Part shown: in pieces, positions 12,413 to 24,901 of the stretch
How the letters are laid out: each line of letters starts with the position of its first letter
Numbering within the stretch: position 1 is the first letter of the stretch
Source: Isoetes taiwanensis
Taxonomy: Eukaryota; Streptophyta; Lycopodiopsida; Isoetales; Isoetaceae
Assembly: GCA_021234155.1 (NCBI GenBank)
Contig: JAJEKV010000005.1
Location: forward strand, 27,864,689 to 27,928,688
Direction of reading: 5' to 3'
DNA length: 64,000 bases
Notes under the pieces: generated by a model
Databases searched by the model: none
The model's input: the letters and a program-made list of their open reading frames with translations, nothing else
What the model was told of the DNA's origin: nothing
Position numbers and translations under genes: made by a program

Positions 12413-12941
12413 GCAATGGTGTGAATTTTGAACATTATTCATCTATCATTGACTTAAACACAGTTCATATATTGACCAGTGCTTTGATTTCAAGAGCTTG
12501 AGGATTTTAGAGAAGATACAACCATAGTTTAAAAGTAAACTATGTGCACTATATCTGTTGTGCAAGTTATCAACATGTTCCTGTAAAGCTTAATAGCCTA
12601 TGCAATTTATCTCTTATGACCTATCCTTATCAATCTTTTTCAAGCTACATTCCTGTGAGGTTGTCAACCTTTACTACTTCAATAGTGAACTTAAATTCAA
12701 ATACTATAAGAAGCAAATCAAATGACATGAAGCTATATCTGTAGTAGCAAGCCTTGCTCAAAATTTAGTGTCATTCCTGGCACTTGTTATAAAAATTTAC
12801 AATGCTATAATTTGTATAAGTAGTTAAGATAGCATTGTTGAGAAAATTAGATCATAGGATCTTTACACACAGATAAGGTAGGTAGTTAAGGTAGTCCAAA
12901 AAGATAAGGCAAATAAAACTAAAGCACCCTGCATCATCATT
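12413..12941. other. AT-rich sequence, nothing identified
   Basis: AT-rich single-copy-looking sequence without recognisable coding, repeat or RNA features. Confidence 0.5.
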
Positions 12942-13160
12942 TCATTGTGCATCCAACTTCGACTTCGTGAACTGCTCCAAAGTTATGTCATCATCAGTGT
13001 CGGTCTCGAGTTCATTGGGAGGTATTTTCTTCTTGATTTCTTTTAAAGGAGATTGGATTTCATTGGCATTGACTTTATAAAAGAGCTTCCACAGAAGGTT
13101 TACAATGGACGATATGGTTTGAGGCAGATTGAGAACCGAAGCAGATGTATTTTCAAGCAT
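12942..13160 (-). other. Possible C-terminal exon of the unknown gene
   Basis: A 72-residue minus-strand frame ends with an acidic stretch (ELETDTDDDITLEQF) and a stop at 12942. It could be the last exon of the gene at 13347-14994, since a possible acceptor (tacatgcag) lies upstream near 13220 and the words between resemble the EEP-rich sequence of the preceding exon. The linking frame has a shift, so this is only a suggestion. Confidence 0.25.
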
Positions 13161-13346
13161 TCGGTTGAAGCTATTGGAGGCACTAAAGGTTCTTCAACCG
13201 ACTTGAATTCCAAGATTCTGCATGTAAACTTGAAACATCTACAAGTAAATAACTAATTAGAAGTCTGATTAAAGAACTCATTTGAAGTTTGATTAAAGAA
13301 ACATCTTAAAGAAAGTGAAGTATTTTTGTAACTACAATTACCTTGA

Positions 13347-14994
13347 TCAGAGATGGGATTTGATGGTACCTCCTCGTCTTGAAGTGGTTGGGTTCTGCAC
13401 TGGTTGGGTAACATCAAGCATTGGAGGTTCTTCCACAAATTTCCTAGCAGCAGGTCCCTTGGCTTTAGATTTTTTTCGTGTGATTCTGCCCTTGATCTTG
13501 GCTTTAGCTCTTGTAATTGTGCTTACAGGTGGTTGCAAGTGTTTGGGTTTCAAATTCTTCCTTCCCATTTTCTTACACTTGGGTGGTTCTTCAACTATTG
13601 GTGGATCTATTGCTTGATCTTTAGCTGCTTCCTGGCCAGCAGGTGATGCTTTCTCTTCATTAAGACACGTGTCCAATACTTAAAAGAAGATGTGTCGGAC
13701 ATAGGATACTGAGCTAGAATTCAGAATTCAGATCATATAAGATATTGCTTACCAAAAGTAGAATTCTGATCCAAATCATCACGAGCTTCCTCTTCTGCTA
13801 CAAATTTTTTGGGTGGATTATTTGCTTTGTCTTGAAATGAAAGCATTGAAATAAATTAAAAGTCTATTGAAGAAAAAATTTAATTTATAATAATGCATTA
13901 CCTGTTTTTGGTGAAACCATTGAGCCTATAACATGCAGTCTTCTAACTTCCAACTTGGCAAATAATTTGTAGTCAGCATCTTGATCTTCATTATCCAAGG
14001 TAGCCTTCAAACTACTGTCAACATCAGCATCATCTTTGATGTTTTCTGAGTCACATAATAATGTACCCTAACTCTAGAAATAAGTTTTCAGAGATATTAC
14101 CCTTGCACACATAACATTGCATCTTCTCCATGTACAATTGGAGACAAAATAAGTGATACTTATGGCCACGAATCAACTGCACATGTAGTTCATAATCTGA
14201 GCAAAATGCCATTCCATAAATCAAATATGCATTTACACCATCAGCAAAAGGCCAATTACCTGCAGATGGATTTATGAAACTTGCACTAATATAATTGTCT
14301 CGAAGATGTTTCAAGCTACTAGCTTTTATTTGCAAATCAAGTGTTGCTTCCTGTTTAATGGCTATCAGTATGTTCAACCTTTCTATTTCTTGTTCTATTT
14401 CAACTCTATCATCAGCTTGTTCTTTTCTTTTTCAATAGAGTTAGGATCTTCTATTTTATCTTTTACCTCTTTAATATTCCTAGAAAAGCATGATGCAGAT
14501 AGATAAAGACCAAGCGGAATACCATTGGTAGTAATTATATGTGTTTCTTTTTGTTTTAGCTGTTGTTCTAATCGAGTAAGCTCATCAGTAAATATCTGCA
14601 TGTCTGCCTCCAAACTAAGTAAAGCACTAGCAATATGTGTCAAACTGCTCTCGAAAGAGGTAGTTCTTTTTTGGTTTGTTCTTTTAGAATGTTGCAAAGA
14701 GTAAGTAGCAAAATGAGCCCAATTGATTTTGAAACTACCAGGTCTGTAAGTGCCCTTCTGATATGCTGCCATGCAAAGCCTCTGGCAAATTGTGTTCTTG
14801 CTTTCTTATCTTTTAAACTAAATTGATAGATCTTATTTACCATATCGTGAAGGTCATTTGCAAATTGAGACCGAATCTGATGCACCTTTATCTTCCCCTC
14901 CTTCAGGTCTGACTACCATACACTTAAAAAATCCTCTGTGCTACATTCATCTTTCCTTAAAGAAGATAGATCCCTTCCTTCATTGGGCAAATAC
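13347..14994 (-). pseudogene. Multi-exon gene of unknown function, probably decayed
   Basis: I do not recognise the protein. Three minus-strand exon pieces fit together with GT-AG borders and matching phase: the piece ending at 13902 (LEVRRLHVIGSMVSPKT), the 78-bp exon 13753-13830 (starting DKANNPPKKFVAEEE) and the piece 13347-13678 (starting VLDTCLNEEKASP, rich in Lys, ending in a stop). The phase-1 joins hold across both introns, which argues for real splicing. Upstream, 14051-14377, 14395-14772 and 14640-14994 are protein-like and partly coiled-coil-like (EADMQIFTDELTRLEQQLK). They are separated by frame shifts near 14390 and 14750 and one TAG near 14910. Either the gene is dead or small exons are unresolved. 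Confidence 0.45.
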
Positions 14995-14999
14995 CTGTA

Positions 15000-16560
15000 T
15001 AGAATTTGCAAACCGCATGTTCTAATCAAAGAAAAGAAGGAAACCGATTAATATAAAACTAAATGACTTTAGACGAATCTTTGGACAAAGAAATTAAAGT
15101 GGATATGGAACGAAGAAAAGAAAAGCATGCAAACTTTCCGGCCATATCGCTACTTTCTGGAAAATGCAAAGGCAGTGTGGTTTCGAAAGGGCACAAAACC
15201 ATACCTAAACTTTTAGTGGTGGCCTCCAAAAATAGGAATTTGTCACCAAGGACTACCATGATGATGATCATCTGTTCAGCTGCAGAGGAAGCGCGGGGCC
15301 AAAAATGTGCCCGAGAAAATAACGACGGCCTCCAGCCAAAAGAAACCCTAAATTTTGTTCATGATGGGTTCGAGCCAAAAATGACCCTGTTCAAAATTTG
15401 GGGTTCAAGGTGCTTAGAGGGCTGGTGCAAATATGCCCCCCCACCTGCACATTTTGACCCTTGTACACTCATTATGCTTTATAGGTGTACTATTGCCTTC
15501 AACAGTATCAAAATGCGATACATCAACTTTTCTAGTACGGGTGTGATGAGTCCTCTGTTATATAATCTGATTTTCCATCTTCATCACCAAATGTTGGCTC
15601 AATGTTGCAAGAATTTCAATCACAAGGGATCTAGGTTGAAAATGTATAAGAATCCACCATTGCTCAACTTTATTTAGAAGAACAAATGGCTCATCCGTAT
15701 TCGTTAACGCTTTTGTCCAATCAATCCCCATAAATCCAAAAGCGTGCATTGATTGTTTTTACACAACCTCTATAAACAACTCCGAACCACTTTGCTTTCA
15801 AAATATTTACACAAAATGTTAGGTAGTTTAACTCAAGATATTCTAACATAGCATGAAGTGCACATTTGTAGTGCATAAATAACATCAACGAATAGTTTTA
15901 GGGGTTTTTTATTAGCATTTGCTTACGCATATGTAGTTAAAAATACGCAAATGTAGGCGTAATTGCATGGAAAATACACTAACATGTATAGAATATGTAT
16001 AAAAGTATGTAAAAAAAAGTTGAATATGGACAAAGAATACATATAAAAGCTTATTAGTTTGTCTTGGAAATATTTTATGGAGTATACATGCAAATGAATA
16101 GATAGGAGTATGAAAAGGAAGTTTCCGCTAGAATAGTGGTAAATAAGGGGTTTTTACCTGAACCCATCTTCGCAAATGGCATATCCAATGTACGTATAGG
16201 TAAATTTCTAGGGGTTATGATTTCTAATGCTTGCTTGACCTTTTCGTTCAAAGTGTACTATAATTCCAGAGTCAAAAGTAACTCTATATGTATCAATAAT
16301 ATGAAAGCGTTGTCCGTAAGCCCACACTTCTTAGTTCCAAAAGCAATGCTATCAATCCATCTTGTTGGATCTACATTCTCGGGAGAGGATGAGCGATATA
16401 TATGCTTATTTGATATTCTTCCTTATTTGATATTCTTCTCGTAGCAATATAATATCATTGTGGAAACTCTCCCTTCCGCCCCCCTTTTATTTTCTTAACT
16501 ATATTGAGGAGTTTTTGATATTTTTATGTTCGTAAGTTTTTGCTGTTTATATTGTTTTTG
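15000..16560. other. AT-rich intergenic sequence
   Basis: Open frames here (for example 15063-15677) have no protein-like pattern. No repeats, RNA genes or transposon ends were recognised. Short A/T runs dominate from 15780 on. Confidence 0.45.
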
Positions 16561-16570
16561 TTATAAATTT

Positions 16571-17060
16571 GCATGGCACGCGTGACCAACCCCCTAGAGG
16601 TTTATGTTTCTTGTTTGATATTTTGTAAGTTATGTTCATATTTTGCTCACGTGGCATATGCATCAACCCCTCTATGTTATAGAGGTTTTTTATTTGCGTG
16701 GCACGCCCAACCAGCTTTCTAGAGGTTTACATTCCTTATTTGATTTTTTTCTAAGTTTATGTTCATATTTTATTTGGTTGGCATGTGCGACCAGCCCTTC
16801 CTTGTTATATAGGTTTTTATTTGTGTGGCAAGCACGACAAACCCCCTCTAAAGGTTTTCATTTTCTTTCATTCATATATTGTATTTTATTCGATGTTTTT
16901 TATAACTTCAAGTGGCACGCAACGAGCATAGAAATCTTTTGTTTGTGTGGCACGCGTGATGAGCCCCTTTGAAGTTTACTTCTTTCATTCACATTATATA
17001 AGTTATATTCGTATCTTTTCGTGGACATCTGATTTACAAGGTGGATTTGACAAACCTCGC
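16571..17060. repeat. Degenerate satellite-like repeat, about 125-bp period
   Basis: The phrase tggcacgc-gacca-cccc-tagaggttt recurs at about 16571, 16694, 16822 and 16943, a spacing of roughly 121-128 bp. A second, half-phase version (tggcatatgcatcaacccc, tggcatgtgcgaccagccc) recurs at about 16650, 16780 and 16911. Each unit therefore probably consists of two related halves. T-rich spacers separate the conserved words. Confidence 0.7.
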
Positions 17061-17150
17061 TGGAGGTTTTCATATATATATTGTTATTACTCACTACTAA
17101 TTTTATGGGCGCTTGTATACAGGAATGTCACCTAAAAGTGACATTCGTGT

Positions 17151-18140
17151 AACGTGAAGTTTGTGTTAGGGTTCATTCTGGCGGCTTCGACGGCTCCGGC
17201 TATGGCGATGGCGCCCTGCTGGCGCCCTACTCCTACTCCGGCGATGGCGCTCTTCTCCTGCGATGCACTTGATTTCTTTCTCCTTGCTTTCTCCTTGGCT
17301 CCTGCTTTCTTTTGAAGCTTTTTTTTGCTTTCTATTTTGCTTTCTTTTCTTCGCAGCAGCTCTTCTCCGGCCATGGCTATGGCGCCATGAAGGCGATGGA
17401 TCATTTTGCAGGTTAAGATGATGCGCTGTAGCTTGATGTAGTTAGTTTCTAGTTCTTTACATTGTTTTTTTGTTGTGCATACTTCCCTGGCGATCTTCTG
17501 TCTGCTTCTTTCGTTACCTACAGGTGCTTCCTTTTCCCATATTTTCTTCTGGATTTAGCCCTGTTGCACATCTGGCCCCGTGATCTTTAGGCGAAGGATT
17601 CCTTTATTTTCATGTTTTAACTGGGATCTGGCAGTTTGAAAGATCTCTTGGCCTCTGATTCAGAGCGAGGCCTCATGTCTTTGTGAAAATTTTCTGTAAG
17701 CTTTTCTTTTGCAGCTGTTTCAGTCTAATCTGTAGCAGACTATCAGTGTTATACTATGCCTTTCGACCTATGGAGGGCATAAAATATCTGCCATGAAGGA
17801 ATCAAGAAGCAAAGCAAAGCCGGCGCAATGAAGCAGAGGTAGTAGATGACATGTACTCCTGTTTCAAGAAGGCTTCACAGTTAAATCCTCTTTTCTGATC
17901 TATTGCTAGGCTATGGTTCACTGGGGTTCAATTCCCCAGCTAGTAAAATCAAGAAACTAGAATGTAAAGCAGAATGCAAGTAATAGCAAGTAAGATCCGA
18001 GAATGCAGGTAAAATCCGAGAATGCAACTAAAAAATTGGAATGATACTGGAACTAGACATTCCGGAAAAGAATGTACGCCACGTGGCGACATCTTACTGG
18101 TGGATAAGCCAGAATGGACCCTAACCAAACTTTACGTGTT
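17151..18140. mobile_element. Candidate non-autonomous TIR DNA transposon
   Basis: Inverted repeats bound a segment of about 1 kb. The left arm 17151-17182 contains gttagggttcattctggc; the right arm 18108-18140 carries its near-complement. I count 28 matches in 31 aligned columns with one gap. No transposase is visible inside. The interior has GC-rich sequence at the left (ggcgatggcgcc words) and AG-rich sequence at the right. I could not find a convincing target-site duplication, so the superfamily is open (the tagggttcattctgg word is compatible with hAT ends, but the repeat extends further out). A 9-bp stem-loop lies just outside at 17123-17146. Confidence 0.5.
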
Positions 18141-19953
18141 TGTGAGTTTTATTTTTCAAGTCTTAGCCTCAACACGCACTTGTTGATTCTTTCATCAATT
18201 CATATCAGTCTTCTACCTTTTCATTCGGGTGCCACGGCAAGACCCTTAAGAGCATTCCTCTCTTTATTAGGGTTTTCTTCGAAAACCCAAAAGAAGCTGC
18301 CGCTACTTTTCCCATCTTTTCCCAGCCCTATCATGTTACCTTTCAAAAGCTGAGGAAACTACTGGAGATAGAATACATTAAAAGTAAAGTTTTTGCACTT
18401 TACCTCAGACGGTCGGCCTCGCCGGAAGAGACAGCGACTGCTTCCCATCATTGTCGATATTAATATTCATATTGGCAAATTCAGTCATCGCTAACCTGCA
18501 TGTAACCATGCATCAAACATATTTACAAACACAAATGAAGTGACAAGAAATTGACATCAATCACCCGACTGCCATGGTATGGTCCGTGAGGTCCAAAGAG
18601 ATAAAATTAGCCCACTTCAGCTTCAGCCCATATTCCACATCATTCACATCCATAAAGTTAACATCCACATCCCTGGATGCAAATATCATCCTAATACCTC
18701 CTGCGTGCCTTCCCAACTCGTTCTATAGGTCATATATTAGCAGAGATTCCATAGAGCACACATCGCACATCACTAGGCAAAGCAACCTAGGCATTCAATG
18801 CTAAATGCCCAGCATTCTTCGCCCTATATTATGAAACGAACGTAGTGTTCAATGGCAGAATCTATATACTGTACAAGATGAACTTACCAATCCTCAGCAT
18901 CCTCGTAACAGTGTAGATTAAGCTCACGCTTAATTGCATGACCATGATATCTCACAAAATGCAGAGCTCTACCCAACAAATTTCAATTGTCTACCACTAC
19001 CACATTTTTTATATCCGCTACCCCATACAGAAGAAGGCAGGAGGGAAAGATATTTTCCCATTTCAATTTGCTTCTCTAATATATTGCGCATGTGCATACA
19101 AAGATGGTCTTCCCATTCCTTCATGCAATACCATCCCTCCAAAACAGTGTAGCCTTAAACACAGCTTTACCTGAACACAGCAATCGCCAAACATCGGGAG
19201 CCAGAATCCAGCTTTGCATCTTCTAAATCCAGCCATAGCTCCGCACAAACCACAGCTCTAAACCCCTAACACGACCGATCAGACTCACCAATCCACCTCA
19301 GCTCCATACGTATTCCAATACAAATACCTCCCATTAACCATTCCAAATCATACGGGAATTTTATACTTGAACCTCGATTTGGCAATAGACTTATGTAATC
19401 ATTTATCATTTTTCCAAATAGCTCATTAATAAGCGAGCTTCCTTTCAGTCTTCTTCCTTTGCCTTTCAGTCCTCTTCCTTTGCTTTTGAGATACACTGAG
19501 CCAGAAACTCAACTCTCGGTTAACCTGCACACAAATTGAGCTGTTTGAACACTTCTAGGAGTTATCACTTAACTCAGATCCAATGGAATTGTCTTCATAA
19601 ATGGATACAAACTTCTTCTTATGGATGGTAAGCACCTGCAAAATTCTGCTGATTCCGAATGATTGCCAGGAAATTGATTTAATCAAAAAACAAAATAAGT
19701 ATCAAATAATTGTGCAGAACCCCGATCTGCACGAGATAAGTATGGGCCACGTTATTATCATGTAATGCAGCTGAGATGATGTTCAGGAGGTGGCTCTATG
19801 AGCTGAAGACTACAACCTTTGCATCAAGATCCTTGTCGCTTAACAGTATTATTCTGAAAGTACCGCTGAAATCTACAGGAACAGTAACACCAATAAGTGC
19901 TTGTCCTTTAAAAAAGGAAACGTAAATATGCACCTTAGCATCATATTCGCCAT
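18141..19953. other. Intergenic sequence, nothing identified
   Basis: Short open frames only. No domain, repeat or RNA gene was recognised. It may include the 3' flank of the RING fragment. Confidence 0.45.
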
Positions 19954-20413
19954 TTAGGTCTGGGGGACTTTCCGCATCTTGCTAACGGACGTAAAAATAA
20001 TGTCAGAAGGCTGCAGTAGCCTTCGACATATTAGACATTTGGATGATCTGTCACACATGTTTACAACCTCTTGGATGCATTGAGAACAAAAATTAGTGTC
20101 CATAGACTGTAACAGAGCTATTAAAAGTCCAAAGCATATAGGACATCTAGTGGCATTTTCATAAGGTGCATCATTGTTTCCAGTCTCTATCAAGGAATTA
20201 CAATCCTCATCTTCAATCATGTTGCTTGAAAAGGGTAGATATGAAGGAGGCAAGTTTGTCTAACATCAGTGCCCACTTTGCTTCTAGATGCTTCTCATTT
20301 GTGCATAAGCTTTTGCATTGAACATCTGCTATTAGAATCCGCTTGCATGCTGGCTGGCATATTTCTACACTGCTGATATCTGAAACTGCATTTGATATCT
20401 GCAATACAACCAA
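19954..20413 (-). pseudogene. Broken RING-finger E3 ligase fragment (SLX8/RNF4-like)
   Basis: The frame 19954-20253 (99 residues) ends in a RING-like region: CPIC (C37, C40), FCSQC (C56, C59) and CLIC (C73, C76), followed by a short tail, as in plant SLX8/RNF4-like RINGs whose domain lies at the C-terminus. The third Cys and the His of the canonical CGHxFCxxC word are replaced (MDTNFCSQC, M51 and T53), so one of the two zinc sites cannot form. An upstream frame (20213-20413) ends with KWALMLDKLASF and overlaps in another phase. It may be the preceding part, shifted. Such ligases attach ubiquitin to targets; this copy is probably non-functional. Confidence 0.5.
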
Positions 20414-21067
20414 TCCTCTTGCAGGCCAGTAACCCCTTCAAATCTATAACAATCAAAGTCAGCAGCATGTCATATTACAGTAAAAGATAGATGCCTACCT
20501 TTCCTAATCAATATACCACCATATGGAAGAACTTCTTCTGCAAATAGTAATCAGCTAACGCCTTTTCTGAGACAGCGTTTTATCTGCCTTCACCTATTCA
20601 TAAACAAACAATCGGATTTAGCATATTGTTTCTTCTGGTACACGTACTTACAATGATCTGCAACCTGCCTCACATATGAGCAAGGATAAAATTACTGCTA
20701 AATCCCTTTCCACTCCACATCTTCAGCCATATAGACCGCAAATAAACATATTACAGACACATGGGATCGTTTTAAGCTGCCAAGTCAGTAAACATGGCAA
20801 GTTCACCTCCACACGCCATAGCCAAGCTTAAAACTCCGCCTCCTTAAGTCGAAGCTTATAAATACAATTTGCCATGTGGCATTCCAACCTGCTTCTTAAG
20901 AAAATAGAGAGTTTCATTTAGTGCCACCAAGATATGATTTTTTGCCACGTAACCTACCCGGGACTGAATCTTCTAGACATCTTATATACATTTAAGATGG
21001 CCTCTTATCCCCTCGGTTACGATTACATATTAGCGATATGGAACTCCACTAAACAATAAAGCTTAAT
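20414..21067. other. Intergenic sequence, nothing identified
   Basis: AT-rich, no coding pattern or transposon end recognised. Confidence 0.4.
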
Positions 21068-21669
21068 AACAAAGTCAAGTTGGAGAATGTGTGACCTGGC
21101 AACCTCTATAGCTAGATGACAAGCTTCTTACCAGAATGCAATCAAGCCACCCACCCACATCTGGAAATAAAGCAGAGTGCATGAAAGAAAGCCCAACGGG
21201 AACTACAGCAATAAGAATGCCATGAAAGAAATGAGAATGCATAAATCTGCAGCTTCAAGCACCTATTTCATTCATATTCCCTATTTTCGGTCTCCCACTA
21301 ATGTGAGATGTTAATTAAGCATTAAGGAGTGGTCAATTGTAGTGGTTGTGTTTTATGGGCTCGCAAAAACAGTAAGACTTAGCAAGCATACAACAAGGTC
21401 GAGTTGGAGAAAGTACCTCATAACGACATCAATTAACAGATGACAACCTCGATTGCGAGAAGCAAGTCAGCCACATCTGCAAATAAAAAAGAAGACTACA
21501 GGGAAGAAAGACGGCCAGGAACTGCAGCAATAAGAATGCCATGAAAGAAAGGAGAATTTGCAGCTCCAAGCATCTGTTTCACTCATGTTTCCTTTTTTCG
21601 GCCTTCCACTAATGGGAGATTTTAATGGAGCATTAAAGAGTGGCCAATTAAAGTGGTTGTAATTTATTT
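21068..21669. repeat. Imperfect tandem duplication, about 290-bp units
   Basis: Segment 21068-21356 is repeated as 21392-21669. Shared words in order include agttggaga, gccac-catctg-aaataaa, aactgcagcaataagaatgcc, atgaaagaaa-gagaat, ttttcgg-ct-ccactaatg and gagtgg-caatt-agtggttgt. The copies have diverged clearly by substitutions and small indels. The repeat lies just downstream of the 3' end of the transporter gene. Confidence 0.8.
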
Positions 21670-21856
21670 GATGGAAATTGAAATGGGGGTAATTTTTACT
21701 AACATAACAAAACACCATAAAAGTAATAAAACACAGAATCTTGACGCCCTTAAATTCGTTGCTTCGAGTATAAAGCCATTCTGTAGTGTTCAACCAGACA
21801 AGGTAAAGTACAACAAACTTTATATTATAAAAAATGAATATAACAAATATTTATCT

Positions 21857-24800
21857 TCACAGTGTTGTCCTCTTTTCCTTGTACTTGAATGAATTTGCAC
21901 ATCTCAGATACCAAAGAAAATTGAAGAAGCTTATAGCTGCAAGAAGAGCAAAGTAATAGTCAAGATGTCCCAGATTTAGATTGTCTGGTATCCAACCAGA
22001 ATTCTTTGAGCTTCCTGTCATATGTGCAACAATGACAAGTATCAAACTGTTTAGATAATTCCCTAAACTAAATGTAGACAGGGCAAGAGCAGTTCCCAAG
22101 CTGCGCATGTTATCGGGCACCTGGTCATAGAAAAACTCAAGCTGCCCAATGTAAGTAAACGTTTCAGAAATACCAATCAATAGTATCTGAGGCACTTGCC
22201 AAAAGATACTCATAGGCACTGGTGTTTCTGAATCATGGAGTAGGTCAAGAGACTTCGCAATATTAAGCCGTTTAGCTTCAACAAAGAAGGATGCCAGCAT
22301 TGACAATATTGAAATGAACAAACCAATACCCATCCGTTGTAATTGGGTGAACCCACCATGAATTTTAGAGACTTTATACACCATCCTAATCAACACACGG
22401 TCATACACTGGGATCATCATTATCACTGTGATAATTTCAAAAGTTGACATAGATGCTGGTGGGATATGAAAATGTTTACCGATCTTATTATCCATCCTTG
22501 AACCTTGTTCCACAAAAGTTGTTGAGAGTTGCGCATAAACTGTAGAAAAAAATATACTGGTCACCCATATTGGAAATATTCTTAGTAGTAGCTTCATTTC
22601 ATCCACTTCTGAAACTGAACACACAATCCACTTATTCCTTGACCTCCCATCTTTTTGGTCAGTTTCTAACTCTATGGGTGCCTTATCAATCAACCTGTAA
22701 ATATTGACGACAATTAGAACCACATGCTACTCATTCAAAACGCCTGATCATACCAAGACATGTTAATTCATCATTCTACGGAGATGCCATAGAATTGAAG
22801 ATGCATATTGAATCCTTTGCAACATAATAAGATTCTTTAATGAAAGTATAATTGGAATTGTGCATAGGCTGGTTCAATATACAGACCTCCTAGGTTATTC
22901 CCTTCTATATAAAATAAGACATATTATGTACACCCTGAGCTCACACTGTTGAGGTGAAAAGTGGGCAACATCGACGGAAGATAATGAACTCCTGACTGCT
23001 TTAAGGAATACATGCCCAATAGAAGCTTTAGACTTCAAGCAGGGATAGTAAGTACGTACAGGATGATATGCTCGTAAGCATGAAAAACAGAAGGTAACTC
23101 AAATTTCACTAATCATCTCACCTCCAACTTATATTAGAGTATTCAGGATGATATTCGCAATGCATACTCACTAGCTAAAAAGTTCCTTGCTAAAACAATT
23201 TCTAGTCTTCCAAAAGAACACCAGAGGGCAAACAGTTAAAAGCCCATACTTTTGCTGAACTGGTCACATGTTTCCATGTTAGTACACAAACTTGTGAACA
23301 GGTATTTGAGCATATGAACGAAATGGCTCCAGAGTGAAAATCTCGTTTAACAAGCAGGGCTTATAAACCTCCTTTCTTTAATTGGACCAAATACAACCGT
23401 TCTTCAACAATTCCATGGAGGGTAGTTCCAAACAGAATGGCATTCAAACTGCTCGCCCAATGCAGGTGTATGAAGCTAGATGCTGATGCATGTAACAGTG
23501 TAAAACAATTCTAAAAAGGAAAACGGAGAACAAACCCATAGATGCCGCAAATTCAGAAAAACTTGGATGTTTAGAAAACGAATTTTCGTGCAGTAAGGCA
23601 GTACCTGATATTATTAGTATTATGTGGAAGTGAGCCGCTTTGTAAATCAAGCACACGATCTGAAACTCCACAGACTACGGTTTCATCTGAAGGAACTATT
23701 GCAAGATATTTTCTTATTGCTGATACAATAAACTGGGCTGTAAGGATAAGAGGGCTTCCACCAGGTTTTTGAAGCCTATATAGAGGCCGTCCAAAGATAA
23801 AGAAGCAGACAGCTACAACCATAGCAGCAGTTGGTATGCCAAAGCCAAAGGTCCAACTTAAATTGTCTTGTATATAAACGAGAACAGTCGAAGCAAGAAG
23901 GCCTCCAATGTTTATGGACATATAGTACCAATTAAAAAAATGAACCCTCTGCTTCCTCTCTGTTGGCTCGTTTTCATCAAATTGATCAGCTCCAAATGCT
24001 GAGATGCATGGTTTGATGCCTCCCATGCCAAATGCAATAAGATACAATGACAGAAAGACGAACCTAATCTGCCAAGCTGAATTTGGACCACAATCTTCCT
24101 TGCCCAAGCATGATGGAAGAGAAGCTGACAAAGTAAGGAAAAGCAAGCCCTACACAGAATACTAACTTTCAGACAACGATTTCGAACTTTATAGATTAAG
24201 AAATTCACCATTCTTACAATGAAATAAATTATTGAAAATGTCATGATTGTTCGATAGCGTCCCCAATATGCATCTGCCAGAAATGCTCCAATAAGGGGAG
24301 TTATATAACCTGTTCCTGACCACATGGAAACATTCGTTGCTGCATCTGAATTGCCTTGGTGCAGCACCTTTGTCAAGTACGAGACCAAGTTCATGTTGAT
24401 ACCGAAGAATGCCAGTCTTTCGCAGCCCTCAGTTCCTGCCATATATCACACTCTTTGCTTAAATCTAACAAACTTTTGTCATAGTTAACATCATATATGA
24501 GTAGGAAAAACTATTAAGTTTATCCTAATAGAGCATGTGAACAAATTTAAGTTTCTGTTTCCACAAGGATATGAAAAATAGGCATAAAATAGCACCTAAT
24601 ATGTAACGGCAGGTCTTCCAGCCACCAGTTTTGGAGATTGATGGGCACTCAGGTAAATCAGACAGCTCATGATCCCTTTGTTCATTTCCATGGTTTGTAA
24701 TCTGACAAAATAAAATTTTGAAACCTCAGTTTAGTCCAATTCACAAGGTAATTCACATGACTTCGTTGCTTCAACAGAACAAACCTGTGAATTTTCAGAT

Positions 24801-24901
24801 AAAGATACTGCTACAGCACTTACTGCGTTAAAATTGCTGGATTCACTTCCGGTAGTCAGAAGGGGGTCGCGTTCATGGTCAGGGGGATGCTGGAGCGGCA
24901 T
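21857..24901 (-). CDS. NRT1/PTR family (NPF) proton-coupled transporter, five exons
   Basis: This is a membrane transporter of the NPF (POT/PTR) family, which uses proton influx to import nitrate, di- and tripeptides or other small solutes. My model joins 24785-24901, 24596-24701, 24218-24435, 23605-24149 and 21857-22694 (minus strand). All introns have GT-AG ends, phases agree, and the total is 1824 nt (607 aa), normal for the family. The N-terminus has HERDPLL, then GGWKTCRYILGTEGCERLAFFGI, shown here only to mark GTEGCERLAFFGI, whose ExxER motif couples protons. GAFLADAYWGRYRTI follows, and FGADQFDE and FNWYYMSINIGGLL lie in exon 4. About 12 membrane segments are apparent. The words fit the PTR/NPF8-like group best. 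I chose the Met at 24901 because the upstream in-frame extension looks non-coding. Substrate cannot be told. Confidence 0.9.

Noticed and set aside
14040-14105. Intron of 33 bases (gtaatatct to gagttag) in the unknown gene
   Set aside because: Too short for splicing and does not change the frame to reach the next exon.
15063-15677. 204-residue plus-strand frame
   Set aside because: No domain and irregular composition; no splice or promoter context.
17132-17404. 90-residue minus-strand Lys/Ala-rich frame
   Set aside because: Low complexity within the left end of the inverted-repeat segment; no support for a gene.
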